64,000 bases of DNA from Salipaludibacillus sp. CUR1 (GTDB taxonomy: Bacteria > Bacillota > Bacilli > Bacillales > Salisediminibacteriaceae): positions 1-64,000 of the forward strand of contig NZ_JAIWPE010000039.1 in the NCBI RefSeq assembly GCF_021028955.1, given 5' to 3'. This document shows, in pieces, positions 42,504-50,309 of the stretch. The stretch's first letter is position 1, and the number at the start of each line of letters is the position of its first letter. Made by a program: the position numbers and the translations under genes. The notes beneath the pieces were generated by a model, which saw only the letters and a list, made by a program, of their open reading frames with translations, did not search any database and was not told the origin of the DNA.

Positions 42504-44060
42504 ATGAGTATTTTAACGGTCAAAAATTTAAGCCACGGATTCGGCGACAGGGAAATCTTTCATGATGTGTCTTTCCGGCTTTTGAAAGGTGAGCATATCG
42601 GCCTTGTTGGTGCTAATGGCGAAGGAAAATCGACATTTATGAATATTATTACCCGCCAGCTGGATCCTGATGAAGGAAAAGTTGAATGGGCAAAAAATGT
42701 CCGTGTCGGCTTTCTTGATCAGCACACTGTTCTTGAAAAGGGCTTAACGATGCGTGACGTTCTGAAGAGCGCGTTTCAGTATTTGTACGATATGGAAGCT
42801 GATATGAACAGCATGTATGAGAAAATGGGCGAGGCAGACCCTGAGGAGATGGAAACCCTTCTAGAAGAGGTGGGCGTGATCCAGGATATGCTCACAAACA
42901 ATGATTTTTATACCATTGATGCAAAGGTAGAAGAAATTGCCCGCGGCCTCGGTCTTGACGAAATCGGCCTTGAGCAGGACGTCAATGATTTGAGCGGCGG
43001 TCAGCGGACTAAAGTGCTTCTTGCAAAGCTTCTCCTGGAAAAGCCGGACATCCTCCTTCTCGATGAGCCGACAAACTACCTTGATGAACAGCATATCGAG
43101 TGGCTGAAACGGTACTTGCAGGAATACGAGAATGCGTTTATTCTCATTTCCCATGATATACCTTTCTTAAATTCAGTCATTAACCTCGTTTACCACATGG
43201 AAAACCAGGAGCTTAACCGGTATGCCGGCGATTACGACCACTTTTTGCATGTGTATGAAGTAAAAAAACAGCAGGTAGAAGCAGCTTACAAAAAACAGCA
43301 GAAGGAAATTGCCAACCTTAAGGATTTCGTCGCGCGTAACAAAGCACGTGTGGCTACCCGGAACATGGCGATGTCCCGTCAGAAAAAGCTGGATAAGATG
43401 GAGAAAATTGAACTGACTCAGGAAAAACCAAAGCCGGAGTTTCATTTTAAAACCGCACGGACACCAGGCAAGCTGATCTTCGAAGCAAATGATCTGGTGA
43501 TCGGCTATGACGAGCCGCTGTCCGAGCCTTTAAACCTCCGTATGGAACGGGGCCAGAAAGTTGCCTTGACAGGGGCGAACGGGATCGGAAAAACGACGCT
43601 CCTGAGAAGCTTGTTGGGAGAAATTCCTCCATTAAGAGGATCAGTTGAGCGTGGCGACAACCTCCACCTCGGTTATTTCGAGCAGGAATTAAAATCACAG
43701 CACAATCTTTCCTGTATTGAAGATGTGTGGGAAGAGTTTCCCCATTTTTCCCAGTATGAAGTCCGCTCGGCACTTGCCAAGTGCGGGCTCATGACAAAGC
43801 ATATTGAGAGTAAAGTAGCCGTCTTAAGCGGGGGTGAAAAATCAAAAGTTCGCCTGTGCAAACTTATTAACAATGAGACGAATGTGCTTGTCCTTGACGA
43901 GCCGACCAATCACCTGGATGTGGACGCTAAGGCTGAATTAAAGCGCGCCCTTCAGGAATACAAGGGCAGCATTCTTCTAATCAGCCACGAACCTGAATTT
44001 TACGAGGATGTAGCCACCGATGTCTGGAATGGTGAAGATTGGACAACTAAAGTGTATTAA
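42504..44060 (+). CDS. yfmM: ABC-F type ATPase (ribosome-associated)
   Basis: 518 residues from the ATG at 42504, the same length as B. subtilis YfmM. Two ATPase domains: GLVGANGEGKSTFMNII / LSGGQRTKVLLAKLL / ILLLDEPTNYLD, and ALTGANGIGKTTLLRSL / LSGGEKSKVRLCKLI / VLVLDEPTNHLD. A charged linker between them (residues 240-320, KQQVEAAYKKQQKEIANLKD) is the P-site tRNA-interaction motif of ABC-F proteins. There are no membrane segments. The family acts on the ribosome, in translation or antibiotic protection. AAAGGTG lies nine bases upstream; a GTG at 42492 is less likely. Confidence 0.93.
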   Translation: MSILTVKNLSHGFGDREIFHDVSFRLLKGEHIGLVGANGEGKSTFMNIITRQLDPDEGKVEWAKNVRVGFLDQHTVLEKGLTMRDVLKSAFQYLYDMEADMNSMYEKMGEADPEEMETLLEEVGVIQDMLTNNDFYTIDAKVEEIARGLGLDEIGLEQDVNDLSGGQRTKVLLAKLLLEKPDILLLDEPTNYLDEQHIEWLKRYLQEYENAFILISHDIPFLNSVINLVYHMENQELNRYAGDYDHFLHVYEVKKQQVEAAYKKQQKEIANLKDFVARNKARVATRNMAMSRQKKLDKMEKIELTQEKPKPEFHFKTARTPGKLIFEANDLVIGYDEPLSEPLNLRMERGQKVALTGANGIGKTTLLRSLLGEIPPLRGSVERGDNLHLGYFEQELKSQHNLSCIEDVWEEFPHFSQYEVRSALAKCGLMTKHIESKVAVLSGGEKSKVRLCKLINNETNVLVLDEPTNHLDVDAKAELKRALQEYKGSILLISHEPEFYEDVATDVWNGEDWTTKVY

Positions 44061-44065
44061 GGAAG

Positions 44066-44098
44066 TAACTGGCGCGAAGAGCGTCAGTTATTTTTTTA
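44066..44098 (+). terminator. yfmM: intrinsic terminator behind yfmM
   Basis: TAACTGGCGC and GCGTCAGTTA (44066-44075/44081-44090) pair with one G-U, followed by seven T residues. From here to the next gene (300 bp) I see only an extended -10 candidate, TGTTACAAT at 44229-44237. Confidence 0.88.
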
Positions 44099-44403
44099 TG
44101 GAGGCGGGGCGGGTTGAAATAACTATCGACTGTTACTGACCACCGTAAAACCTTCACCTCTCTAACTCACTAAAAATATGAATATTATAGTAATTTTAAC
44201 TATTGTTAGTAGATTTTTAGAAAAATACTGTTACAATTAGCATGAGTCAAATTTCACTAATGGACACTACTGTGGATGAAAACTAATATGAGGTTTTTTT
44301 AAAAAGCCTGGTTCGCGCTAGTCATCTTTGCTCCTTTGATCCCCCCCGGAGCCTAAATGGATGAATTATATTTAATTTAAAAAATTAAAAGGAGTTTTTA
44401 CTT

Positions 44404-45198
44404 ATGAAAAAATTAATTGGAATTAGCGTATTTGCTTTACTATTGAGTGCTTGCTCAGATGATGATGTGGCAACGTCAACAAACGAAAACACAAACTCAC
44501 TAAACAATGAATCTAACGTGAGTGAAATGAATGAGAACAATGAGAATGATGAAAACAATGAGAACACTGAGAACAATGACGTTGAAGAAAACAATGAGAA
44601 CAACGAAAACAATGCTAACAACAATGAAGAAAACGAAGAAGAAGAGCTCGCTAATAATGAAAACAATAACAACGAAGAAGAAGCTCCAGAAGCAGAAAAT
44701 AACAATAGCGAAGAAAACAACACAGAAGTTGTTGAAGAAACTGAAGAAGAAGCTGCAGAAGATAGTTTCTCTGTCTCACAGGAAAATGCCATTCGTAAAG
44801 CTCAGGATTATCTTAATTATACTGCCTTCTCAAAGTCAGGCTTAATTGATCAATTAGAATTTGAAGGGTTCGATACTGAAGATGCCTCGTTTGCTGTTGA
44901 AAATATTGAAGTGGATTGGAGAGAGCAAGCAGTCTTATCGGCCAAACAATATCTTGATTATTCAGCGTTTTCAAAAAGTGGATTGGTTGATCAGTTAGAA
45001 TTTGAAGGGTTTAATAAGGAAGATGCCACGTTTGCTGTTGAAAACATTGAAGTGGACTGGAGAGAACAAGCAGTCTTAATGGCTGAACAATATCTTGACT
45101 ATTCAGCGTTTTCAAGAAGTGGATTGATTGAGCAATTGGAATTTGAAGGATTTAGCACTGAAGATGCCACTTATGCCGTTGACGAAGTTGGATTGTAA
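44404..45198 (+). CDS. Ltp-type surface lipoprotein with three helical repeats
   Basis: 264 residues. KKLIGISVFALLLSAC is a lipoprotein signal with the lipid-modified cysteine at 17. Residues 18-115 are almost only N, E, D, S and T, a flexible acidic spacer that lifts the domain off the membrane. Three ~48-residue repeats follow (AQDYLNYTAFSKSGLIDQL, AKQYLDYSAFSKSGLVDQL and AEQYLDYSAFSRSGLIEQL as their first parts), each with S-x-x-G-L-x-x-Q-L-x-x-E-G-F and linked by V-D-W. These match the Ltp domain (PF07553), known from the Streptococcus thermophilus phage TP-J34 lipoprotein that blocks entry of phage DNA. AAGGAG precedes the ATG; a terminator follows. Confidence 0.85.
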   Translation: MKKLIGISVFALLLSACSDDDVATSTNENTNSLNNESNVSEMNENNENDENNENTENNDVEENNENNENNANNNEENEEEELANNENNNNEEEAPEAENNNSEENNTEVVEETEEEAAEDSFSVSQENAIRKAQDYLNYTAFSKSGLIDQLEFEGFDTEDASFAVENIEVDWREQAVLSAKQYLDYSAFSKSGLVDQLEFEGFNKEDATFAVENIEVDWREQAVLMAEQYLDYSAFSRSGLIEQLEFEGFSTEDATYAVDEVGL

Positions 45199-45227
45199 AA
45201 CAGTAAGAGTAATCATTATCTTCCCAG

Positions 45228-45260
45228 GGAGCTTCGTACTTATGTACGTGGCTCCTTTTT
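45228..45260 (+). terminator. intrinsic terminator behind the Ltp lipoprotein gene
   Basis: GGAGC/GCTCC (45228-45232/45251-45255) and CGTAC/GTACG (45235-45239/45244-45248) stack into one stem, followed by five T residues. Confidence 0.8.
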
Positions 45261-45267
45261 ATATTAT

Positions 45268-45322
45268 AGAAAAACCTGGTTGTGCAGCAGCCTGATTCCA
45301 TTCTGCCGCCCCAACCGGGTTC
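45268..45322 (-). terminator. dgkB: intrinsic terminator behind dgkB
   Basis: Minus strand AACCCGGTTG and CAACCAGGTT (45312-45321/45273-45282, one mismatch) pair, a GCGGCAG/CTGCTGC-type inner helix continues, and TTTTTC follows. Confidence 0.7.
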
Positions 45323-45334
45323 TACTCTTATTTT

Positions 45335-46249
45335 TTAGTACAATTCCTGAAAGCAGCCCAAATCTTTGTCAGGTACAATCATTTGGACATGATTGTGGAG
45401 GCAGACAAACTCACCAGGAAGTGAGCCTCCGAACTCGCCGTCAAGGTTCAGCTGCAGTTCATTTTGGGCATGAATTTTAATTCGGTTTGCCTGAACGTAC
45501 ATAATTCTCTCATCGTTGAGATGCTCCCCGCGCATGGCTGCACCGGTGAGGCGTACGACATCTGCCAGGTTTGTTTTCTTAAGAATAATCATATCGAACA
45601 GGCCGTCATTTAAGTAAGCATCCGGGGCCAGTTTCTCAAAACCGCCAACGGAGTTAGTGTTACAGACGAGAAACAGCATAATTTCTCCCTCAAACCACCG
45701 GCCGTCATACTCTATGGTGACATGGGACGGCTTGATGCGCGGGAGTTTTTCAAACCCTTTTACATAATAAGCCACCTGGCCCATCATCGTTTTCAACCGG
45801 CTAGGCACTTCGTAAGTCAGTTCCGTCAAGGTTCCTGCACCGGCAATATTTATAAAGTATTTATTTTCAACCTTGCCAACATCCACTGATTGGAGCTTGC
45901 CTTCCAAAAGAACATCACAGGCTGATTCAATATTTTTCGGGATATGCAAAGCACGTGCGAAATCGTTTGTTGTTCCTCCCGGAAGGATACCGAGAGACGG
46001 ACGGTTTTTCTGCTCTGCCATACCATTTATGACTTCATGGATGGTCCCGTCACCGCCTGCTGCTACAATAAGATCGAACTCTCTCTCACAAGCAAGCGCG
46101 GCTGCTTGTTTTGCGCAGTCTTTACCGGTGGTGGCATGAGCAGATGCCTCATACCCCGCTGTTTCCAGTTTCTCTAAAATGTAAGGGAGATGCTTTTTTA
46201 CCTGTTCCCTTCCAGATGAAGGGTTATATATTAACCTGGCCTTTTTCAT
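45335..46249 (-). CDS. dgkB: diacylglycerol kinase
   Basis: 304 residues, against 303 for B. subtilis DgkB (YerQ). RLIYNPSSGREQVKKHL at the start, VAAGGDGTIHEVINGM near residue 65 (the G-G-D-G-T nucleotide site) and LGILPGGTTNDFARAL are the lipid-kinase family motifs; the C-terminal beta-sandwich ends in NLDGEFGGSLP. It phosphorylates diacylglycerol released during lipoteichoic acid synthesis so that it can re-enter phospholipid synthesis. In B. subtilis it lies just beyond gatCAB and a tetR gene; here about 5 kb of small genes and repeats separate them. Confidence 0.94.
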   Translation of the reverse strand: MKKARLIYNPSSGREQVKKHLPYILEKLETAGYEASAHATTGKDCAKQAAALACEREFDLIVAAGGDGTIHEVINGMAEQKNRPSLGILPGGTTNDFARALHIPKNIESACDVLLEGKLQSVDVGKVENKYFINIAGAGTLTELTYEVPSRLKTMMGQVAYYVKGFEKLPRIKPSHVTIEYDGRWFEGEIMLFLVCNTNSVGGFEKLAPDAYLNDGLFDMIILKKTNLADVVRLTGAAMRGEHLNDERIMYVQANRIKIHAQNELQLNLDGEFGGSLPGEFVCLHNHVQMIVPDKDLGCFQELY

Positions 46250-46835
46250 AATCTATCCTCCGCACTTCTGGAAAAATAAAAAGCGGCAAACATGCCACCT
46301 GGCGTTTCTCCGTTCTCCGGTTCATAAACCGCCGATTCAATAAACTTTTATAAATTTGAGTCGTCCTTACTATTCATACCCTCAGTATATCATTTATAAC
46401 AGTTATTTAGAATTAATTCATTTAAGAAGAAGAGAGTTTGAAATAAACTGTGAATCCTTTCCTGTATATTCCTCTCTGAATCTTCTTGTTGCGTTTATGG
46501 GAAGCGTCTTTTATGTTAGTGTTCTTAAAAGCTTTTTTAACAAGCCAGCAGGAACCTGCAGTACATATAACAACTTTTTTTTGTAAAAGTCCTATTAATA
46601 CTTAAGACCTTTTTCTATACTTTTTCAACTCATTTATTTCTTCAATCTTTTCGGGTAAGTTACAAGTACAAATTCTTAAAAGTATTATTAAGAGTTAAAC
46701 GGAAAAATTCATATCTTAAAGCGCCAGCTCTGAAAGCTGTTTATACGTGAGTTTAAAAAAATCTTCAGGTGTGAGCAAAATCATAGCTGAAGTTCCTGTT
46801 TTGTTTTAGTATATTATTAAAGGAGGTTCACAGAA
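46250..46835. other. 586-bp intergenic space, no gene seen
   Basis: AT-rich sequence between dgkB and the divergently transcribed membrane-protein gene. Open frames of up to 76 codons start at weak TTG codons without ribosome sites and have no coding character. A TATATTAT word at 46810-46817 could be the -10 of the downstream gene, but no matching -35 was found. Confidence 0.4.
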
Positions 46836-47303
46836 ATGTCAAAATTCTTTCACAGGTTGTTCATAAGTGTGTTGTCGGTTGTTTTATTCAGTTCACTTCT
46901 GGCAGGGTACCAATATTATTTTGTCCACGGACAGGAGCTGAACTACGCGTTATTAATGGGTATTTACTCTTTTTATACTGCTCCGGTATTTATCCTCGGA
47001 GGTGTGCCGGCAACTTACCTGATTGATTACTTACTTAAAAAAGAGGCTATTACAACTATCCATGCTTATTTGCGTTCATTCGGTATGTACGGGGCAGCGG
47101 GAATAGTTGTCGCTATGATTTATTTTGCGTTAACCTCTATGGCAACCGGCCAGTTTTATTTTACATTAAGTGAATCCGTCTCAAGTATTATGATCGGAAT
47201 AGCCGCTGCAGCGGTGTACTACCATATCCAGCTGCTTCTTCATATTAACTGGGAAAAATTAAAGCAAAAGCAACGTGAAGAACAGCAGGCACAGGAGTAT
47301 TAA
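46836..47303 (+). CDS. small four-helix membrane protein of unknown function
   Basis: 155 residues. Membrane segments at about 8-27, 37-62, 84-104 and 110-132. The C-terminus is charged (WEKLKQKQREEQQAQEY) and likely cytoplasmic. I do not recognise a family. The coding evidence is good: AAAGGAGG lies ten bases before the ATG and a perfect terminator follows directly. It stands alone. Next to it lie dgkB and, 250 bp downstream, TCGCTGATAGA repeats. Confidence 0.8.
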   Translation: MSKFFHRLFISVLSVVLFSSLLAGYQYYFVHGQELNYALLMGIYSFYTAPVFILGGVPATYLIDYLLKKEAITTIHAYLRSFGMYGAAGIVVAMIYFALTSMATGQFYFTLSESVSSIMIGIAAAAVYYHIQLLLHINWEKLKQKQREEQQAQEY

Positions 47304-47312
47304 ATCGATGAG

Positions 47313-47337
47313 AAGCAGCCAATACGGCTGCTTTTTT
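47313..47337 (+). terminator. intrinsic terminator behind the four-helix membrane protein gene
   Basis: AAGCAGCC and GGCTGCTT (47313-47320/47326-47333) pair around five bases and run into six T residues. Confidence 0.88.
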
Positions 47338-47555
47338 GAGCGCTTTTTAGAGATAAGCTGAACATTATAACTATTCCCTAAGCTGCTTGACTGCAGATTT
47401 TAAAAATTCACCTTCCCTGCCGCTTATTAGGGCAAGCGCCGACTTGGAAATAACGGATAAACTAATTAGGTAATTGTAATAAATCGGCAGATGAATTTTT
47501 ATAAAAATGTGGGGAACTTTTTGATAGAAGAGTCAAACAATAATTATTCAAAACT

Positions 47556-47625
47556 ACTGATTGAAGAGGGAAATTCGCCGATTGATTCTATTTTTCGCTG
47601 ATAGAAACTATTTTTCGCTGATAGA
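47556..47625. repeat. 20-nt TTTTCGCTGATAGA repeats, locus 2
   Basis: Cores at about 47556 (CTGATTGA), 47576 (CGCCGATTGA), 47596 and 47616 (CGCTGATAGA), 20 bp apart. The core is the same as at 32640-32775 and 63040-63170. It lies in a 966-bp space without a larger gene. Confidence 0.7.
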
Positions 47626-47808
47626 GGCGCTGTCTCACTTATTAAATTTAATTTTAACTTATTGAACAGCACCCGGACTGAAATCACTGCCTTTATTCTA
47701 TGTAAGAAGTCATCTTCTTTAAGTGAAAAAGCTAAAATATCGAAAGGTTTTTCCGGTTCTCTTTATAGTTACTTTTCTTTTTGTCCCAGCCTCCTGTAAA
47801 AAAGCACA

Positions 47809-47855
47809 TTAAAAAAACGGCCCTGTCCGTCGTGCATCACGGGGCCGTTTTACGT
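47809..47855 (-). terminator. intrinsic terminator on the minus strand without an annotated upstream gene
   Basis: AACGGCCC/GGGGCCGTT outer and CGTG/CACG inner helices; on the minus strand seven T residues follow. It would end the short transcription unit that starts at 48115-48092. Confidence 0.78.
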
Positions 47856-47882
47856 TACACTTTCTACATACATCTTAGACAT
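47850..47882 (-). CDS. possible 10-residue peptide in the small unit
   Basis: AGGAAGAAGG precedes an ATG at 47882; the frame MSKMYVESVT ends at 47850, at the edge of the terminator stem. It is the second frame with a ribosome site in the same candidate transcript. It is too short to judge by codon use. Confidence 0.2.
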   Translation of the reverse strand: MSKMYVESVT

Positions 47883-48012
47883 AACCTTCTTCCTGCAACT
47901 TATGTTACTAATAATTTTTTTCCGGTCCGTTGCATACCATCGATAAATTTGGCACACACCGTTCACTTACTGGCAGTTTCACACTCCTTTGCAAGTTTAC
48001 CGGCAGAAGACC

Positions 48013-48060
48013 TTAAAGGATCATCAATAGTTTTTCGATTGAAAACCCCTTTCGCTTCAT
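48013..48060 (-). CDS. possible 15-residue peptide gene
   Basis: GGAGGGG stands eight bases before the ATG at 48060; the frame MKRKGFSIEKLLMIL ends at 48013. The peptide has a basic start and hydrophobic end. Promoter, ribosome site, frame and terminator (47809-47855) are all in the right order for a separate gene. It may alternatively be the 5' part of a regulatory RNA, or of a gene broken after codon 15. Confidence 0.35.
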   Translation of the reverse strand: MKRKGFSIEKLLMIL

Positions 48061-48091
48061 ATTAGCAACCCCTCCGGATTACTTACTTCAT

Positions 48092-48120
48092 ATCTTAATC
48101 AATTAATTATTAATTGTAAA
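48092..48120 (-). promoter_or_regulatory. sigma-A promoter of the small unit
   Basis: TTTACA (48115-48120) and TAAGAT (48092-48097) with a 17-bp spacer on the minus strand. It points away from the small membrane protein gene at 48270. Confidence 0.55.
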
Positions 48121-48269
48121 TATTCAGAATCTTACGTTTTGGGCTCATTATAGGCACTTTCCTAAATATATCGTAAGATTTCTTTTAATAACTGATTATT
48201 TTATTTTTTTCTCAACGAAAATGACAAGCTTCGATCATTTCTGTAAGATTAAGGGGCGGGGGTGATTGA

Positions 48270-48452
48270 ATGAACCGAAAATGGTTTACCATTATTACTT
48301 TAACCCTGGTTACCCTTATAGTCACACTTGTATTTTTGAACGAATACAGTATTCACCAGGCAACAGAACTGTGCAGGGAAGTTGGGGGTTTACCGGGAGT
48401 TGACAGAGACTTCCTTCCAATTAACTGGTCATTTACATGCACACGCCCATAA
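48270..48452 (+). CDS. 60-residue single-pass membrane protein
   Basis: One membrane helix at residues 6-24 (FTIITLTLVTLIVTLVFL) behind a short basic start, then a 35-residue outer part with two cysteines (ELCREVGGLPG and SFTCTRP) that could form a disulfide. GGGGGTGATTGA precedes the ATG. It lies 12 bp before the GNAT gene and so shares a transcript. No family is recognised. The short outer domain suggests a small membrane-associated or secreted-like factor; no function is inferred. Confidence 0.7.
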   Translation: MNRKWFTIITLTLVTLIVTLVFLNEYSIHQATELCREVGGLPGVDRDFLPINWSFTCTRP

Positions 48453-48464
48453 GGAGAAGAAAAG

Positions 48465-48986
48465 ATGAATACATATGACAAGCCTTTGTTTTCAATAAAC
48501 GAGATGACTCGGGAAGCTGCAGAGTCTATCTCTAACTGGACCTATGAGTATCCTTACGAACTTTACAGCATGGATGGATCAGAGGAAATTATTTCTGCTC
48601 TGTTAAAAGAGGGCTATTACCTGGTGACGTTCACGGAGGTACCGTATTTTGGATATTTCTGCCTTGGTGAAGAAGCAAGGGTGCCGGGCGGATACGAGGC
48701 AGGCATATATCTTCCTAATGAGACTCACGTCATCGATCTCGGGCTGGGGATCCACCCGGAATGGACGGGTAAAGGATACGGGCCCGCCTTTATGGCCAGC
48801 ATCCTTCAATGGATACGGTCAAACAGAGAGGTATCCGATGTGCGGCTTGTGGTAGCTGCTTTTAACGAAAGGGCGATACGCTTATATAAGAAAGCAGGAT
48901 TTGTCAGACACGACCTTTTTTATACACGTGTTGGAGCTGCCGACATTCCTTTTATTTCTATGGTCAGGCCTGCCTCTAAGATTTAA
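48465..48986 (+). CDS. GNAT-family N-acetyltransferase
   Basis: 173 residues. LGLGIHPEWTGKGYGPAFMASILQW around residues 90-115 has the R/Q-x-x-G-x-G/A acetyl-CoA loop (here W-T-G-K-G-Y-G), and VAAFNERAIRLYKKAGFVRH around 135-155 is motif B. The N-terminal 60 residues (EMTREAAESISNWTYEYPYELYSMD) resemble the RimI/RimJ-like branch that has a tryptophan in this place. AAGGAGAAGAAAAG lies before the ATG. Substrate unknown: an amine-bearing small molecule or a protein N-terminus. Confidence 0.88.
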   Translation: MNTYDKPLFSINEMTREAAESISNWTYEYPYELYSMDGSEEIISALLKEGYYLVTFTEVPYFGYFCLGEEARVPGGYEAGIYLPNETHVIDLGLGIHPEWTGKGYGPAFMASILQWIRSNREVSDVRLVVAAFNERAIRLYKKAGFVRHDLFYTRVGAADIPFISMVRPASKI

Positions 48987-49247
48987 TTCCAGGTTACAGG
49001 TTCTTCCTGAATATCAGCTTAACTTACTAATCTATGATGCTGATGACAAAAAAATAACTTATTTTTTTGCCTGGCTTCAGGTCAAAATAATAAACCGGCA
49101 AATAAAAAACTGAACTGTCTGACAGATCAGCGGTTATATACCTATCCAGTTTACATATTCGTCAAAAAATAAGCAAAAGACATATTGAGAGATGAGCTGA
49201 GTTTTGAGATGATGGCAGAAGTTATCCAACGAAAGGAGCGGAAGGCA

Positions 49248-49511
49248 GTGAAGCATGCGTTTGATTATATTTTCATCTTCCTGATCGGTTATCAGGTCTA
49301 CTTTCTTATTTCATTACTTACTGTTTCTGGTGCCAATCAGGAACTGTCTTTAGCTGTTTCACTTTTAGCCTTGTTCCTGTGTCTCTTCGTCTGGCTGCAG
49401 CGGAACACCAGATTTTCCCCCACACATGTCACTATGGCTGTTACGACAGGCGTTCTCAGTTTAAGCTCAATTGCTGTCTATGCTTACTTATTGGCCGTTC
49501 ATGTTATATAA
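49248..49511 (+). CDS. 87-residue three-helix membrane protein
   Basis: From a GTG at 49248, with AAAGGAG nine bases upstream, MKHAFDYIFIFLIGYQVYFLI begins the first of three membrane segments (about 6-26, 32-50 and 63-85). A longer frame reaches back to 49185 but lacks a ribosome site and adds a charged, non-membrane lead of 21 residues. The size and layout resemble small YrhC-like proteins, but I cannot assign a family. It converges on another membrane-protein gene and shares a terminator with it. Confidence 0.6.
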   Translation: MKHAFDYIFIFLIGYQVYFLISLLTVSGANQELSLAVSLLALFLCLFVWLQRNTRFSPTHVTMAVTTGVLSLSSIAVYAYLLAVHVI

Positions 49512-49517
49512 ACCTTT

Positions 49518-49575
49518 AAACCGCGACGGACGTACTGCCGGCCTTATGCCGACACTCCCACTCGCGGTTTTTTAT
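49518..49575 (+). terminator. terminator overlapping the end of the convergent gene
   Basis: AAACCGCGA and TCGCGGTTT (49518-49526/49562-49570) pair, with an inner GCCGGC/GCCGAC-type helix, then a T-rich tail on the plus strand. The right arm lies within the last codons of the minus-strand gene at 49544. Confidence 0.7.
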
Positions 49576-49984
49576 ATTTTCTAATGTACCGAACAAACCA
49601 GGTGTATATCAGCCGTGCTGATAAGATGAGGACAAATGTAAAAGTCACCAGCCCCATATTTGAGAATACGACGTGGCTTATAGTGGAATTCAGCCCAATC
49701 ATATAAACGGCAAAAAAGACAACTTGAAGGAACGTGACGAAGTAGGGATACAAGATCCTTCTCATTCTTCTTTGCACAGGGATAAGTTTCATCCAGTCTA
49801 TCACCTGAAGCGGGATAATCCATAAAAAAGTCCCCGCCGCAAACCAGAATAATGCCGTCCAGGATTCTATAATAATTTCAGTCCCCATGACAGCCGAAGT
49901 GATGAGCACCATACCGGCAATCCCTACAATAAAGAAACCAATAATACTTATTAAACTGACTGCTAACTTCAGTAAATCTTTCAT
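49544..49984 (-). CDS. four-helix membrane protein of unknown function
   Basis: 146 residues. Hydrophobic segments at about 5-32, 42-62, 80-100 and 108-128; basic loops (RRMRRILYP) and a basic tail (RYIRKYKKPRVG). The charge pattern puts both ends in the cytoplasm. No family is recognised. The ribosome site is weak (AAAGG 18 bases before the ATG), which lowers confidence in the exact start. The 276 bp from this gene to the palindrome at 50261 show no gene or clear signal. Confidence 0.72.
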   Translation of the reverse strand: MKDLLKLAVSLISIIGFFIVGIAGMVLITSAVMGTEIIIESWTALFWFAAGTFLWIIPLQVIDWMKLIPVQRRMRRILYPYFVTFLQVVFFAVYMIGLNSTISHVVFSNMGLVTFTFVLILSARLIYTWFVRYIRKYKKPRVGVSA

Positions 49985-50260
49985 ATTATAAAGACAAACC
50001 TTTCTTTTCCAAATATTCCATCATAATCCTGTATATACAAAGATCCTTAACACACATGTTTGTGATTATAACACAACAGATAACTATGTAAAGCAGCACA
50101 CCTCTTCTCTTACCTTAATAATATGCCTGTCCAGGCGATTATTATTACTGACAGAATAATATCTCTGTTTAAGTTCAATTTGCTTCTAAATCGGGGCAGG
50201 ATCAGATAATTATCACAGGTTCTCCGCTCCTCTTAAACATGGTGAGTGGCGTTCCACAAA

Positions 50261-50309
50261 TAAAAAGGGAATAACTGGGGGGACAGACCCCCCAGTTATT
50301 CCCTTTTTA
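50261..50309. repeat. dispersed G6/C6 hairpin element, copy 2, overlapping the tetR gene end
   Basis: Core CTGGGGGG-ACAGA-CCCCCCAG with arms TAAAAAGGGAATAA and TTATTCCCTTTTTA, a perfect 22-bp stem with a five-base loop. The right arm encodes the last residues (K-R-E) and stop of the tetR gene. A runs on one side and T runs on the other make it a possible terminator on both strands. Confidence 0.88.

Noticed and set aside
46356-46586. 76-codon open frame upstream of the four-helix membrane protein gene
   Set aside because: Starts at TTG without ribosome site and shows no coding pattern.
47781-48065. 94-codon plus-strand frame opposite the small unit
   Set aside because: It runs through the terminator stem and lacks a ribosome site; the minus strand has the promoter, SD and terminator signals.
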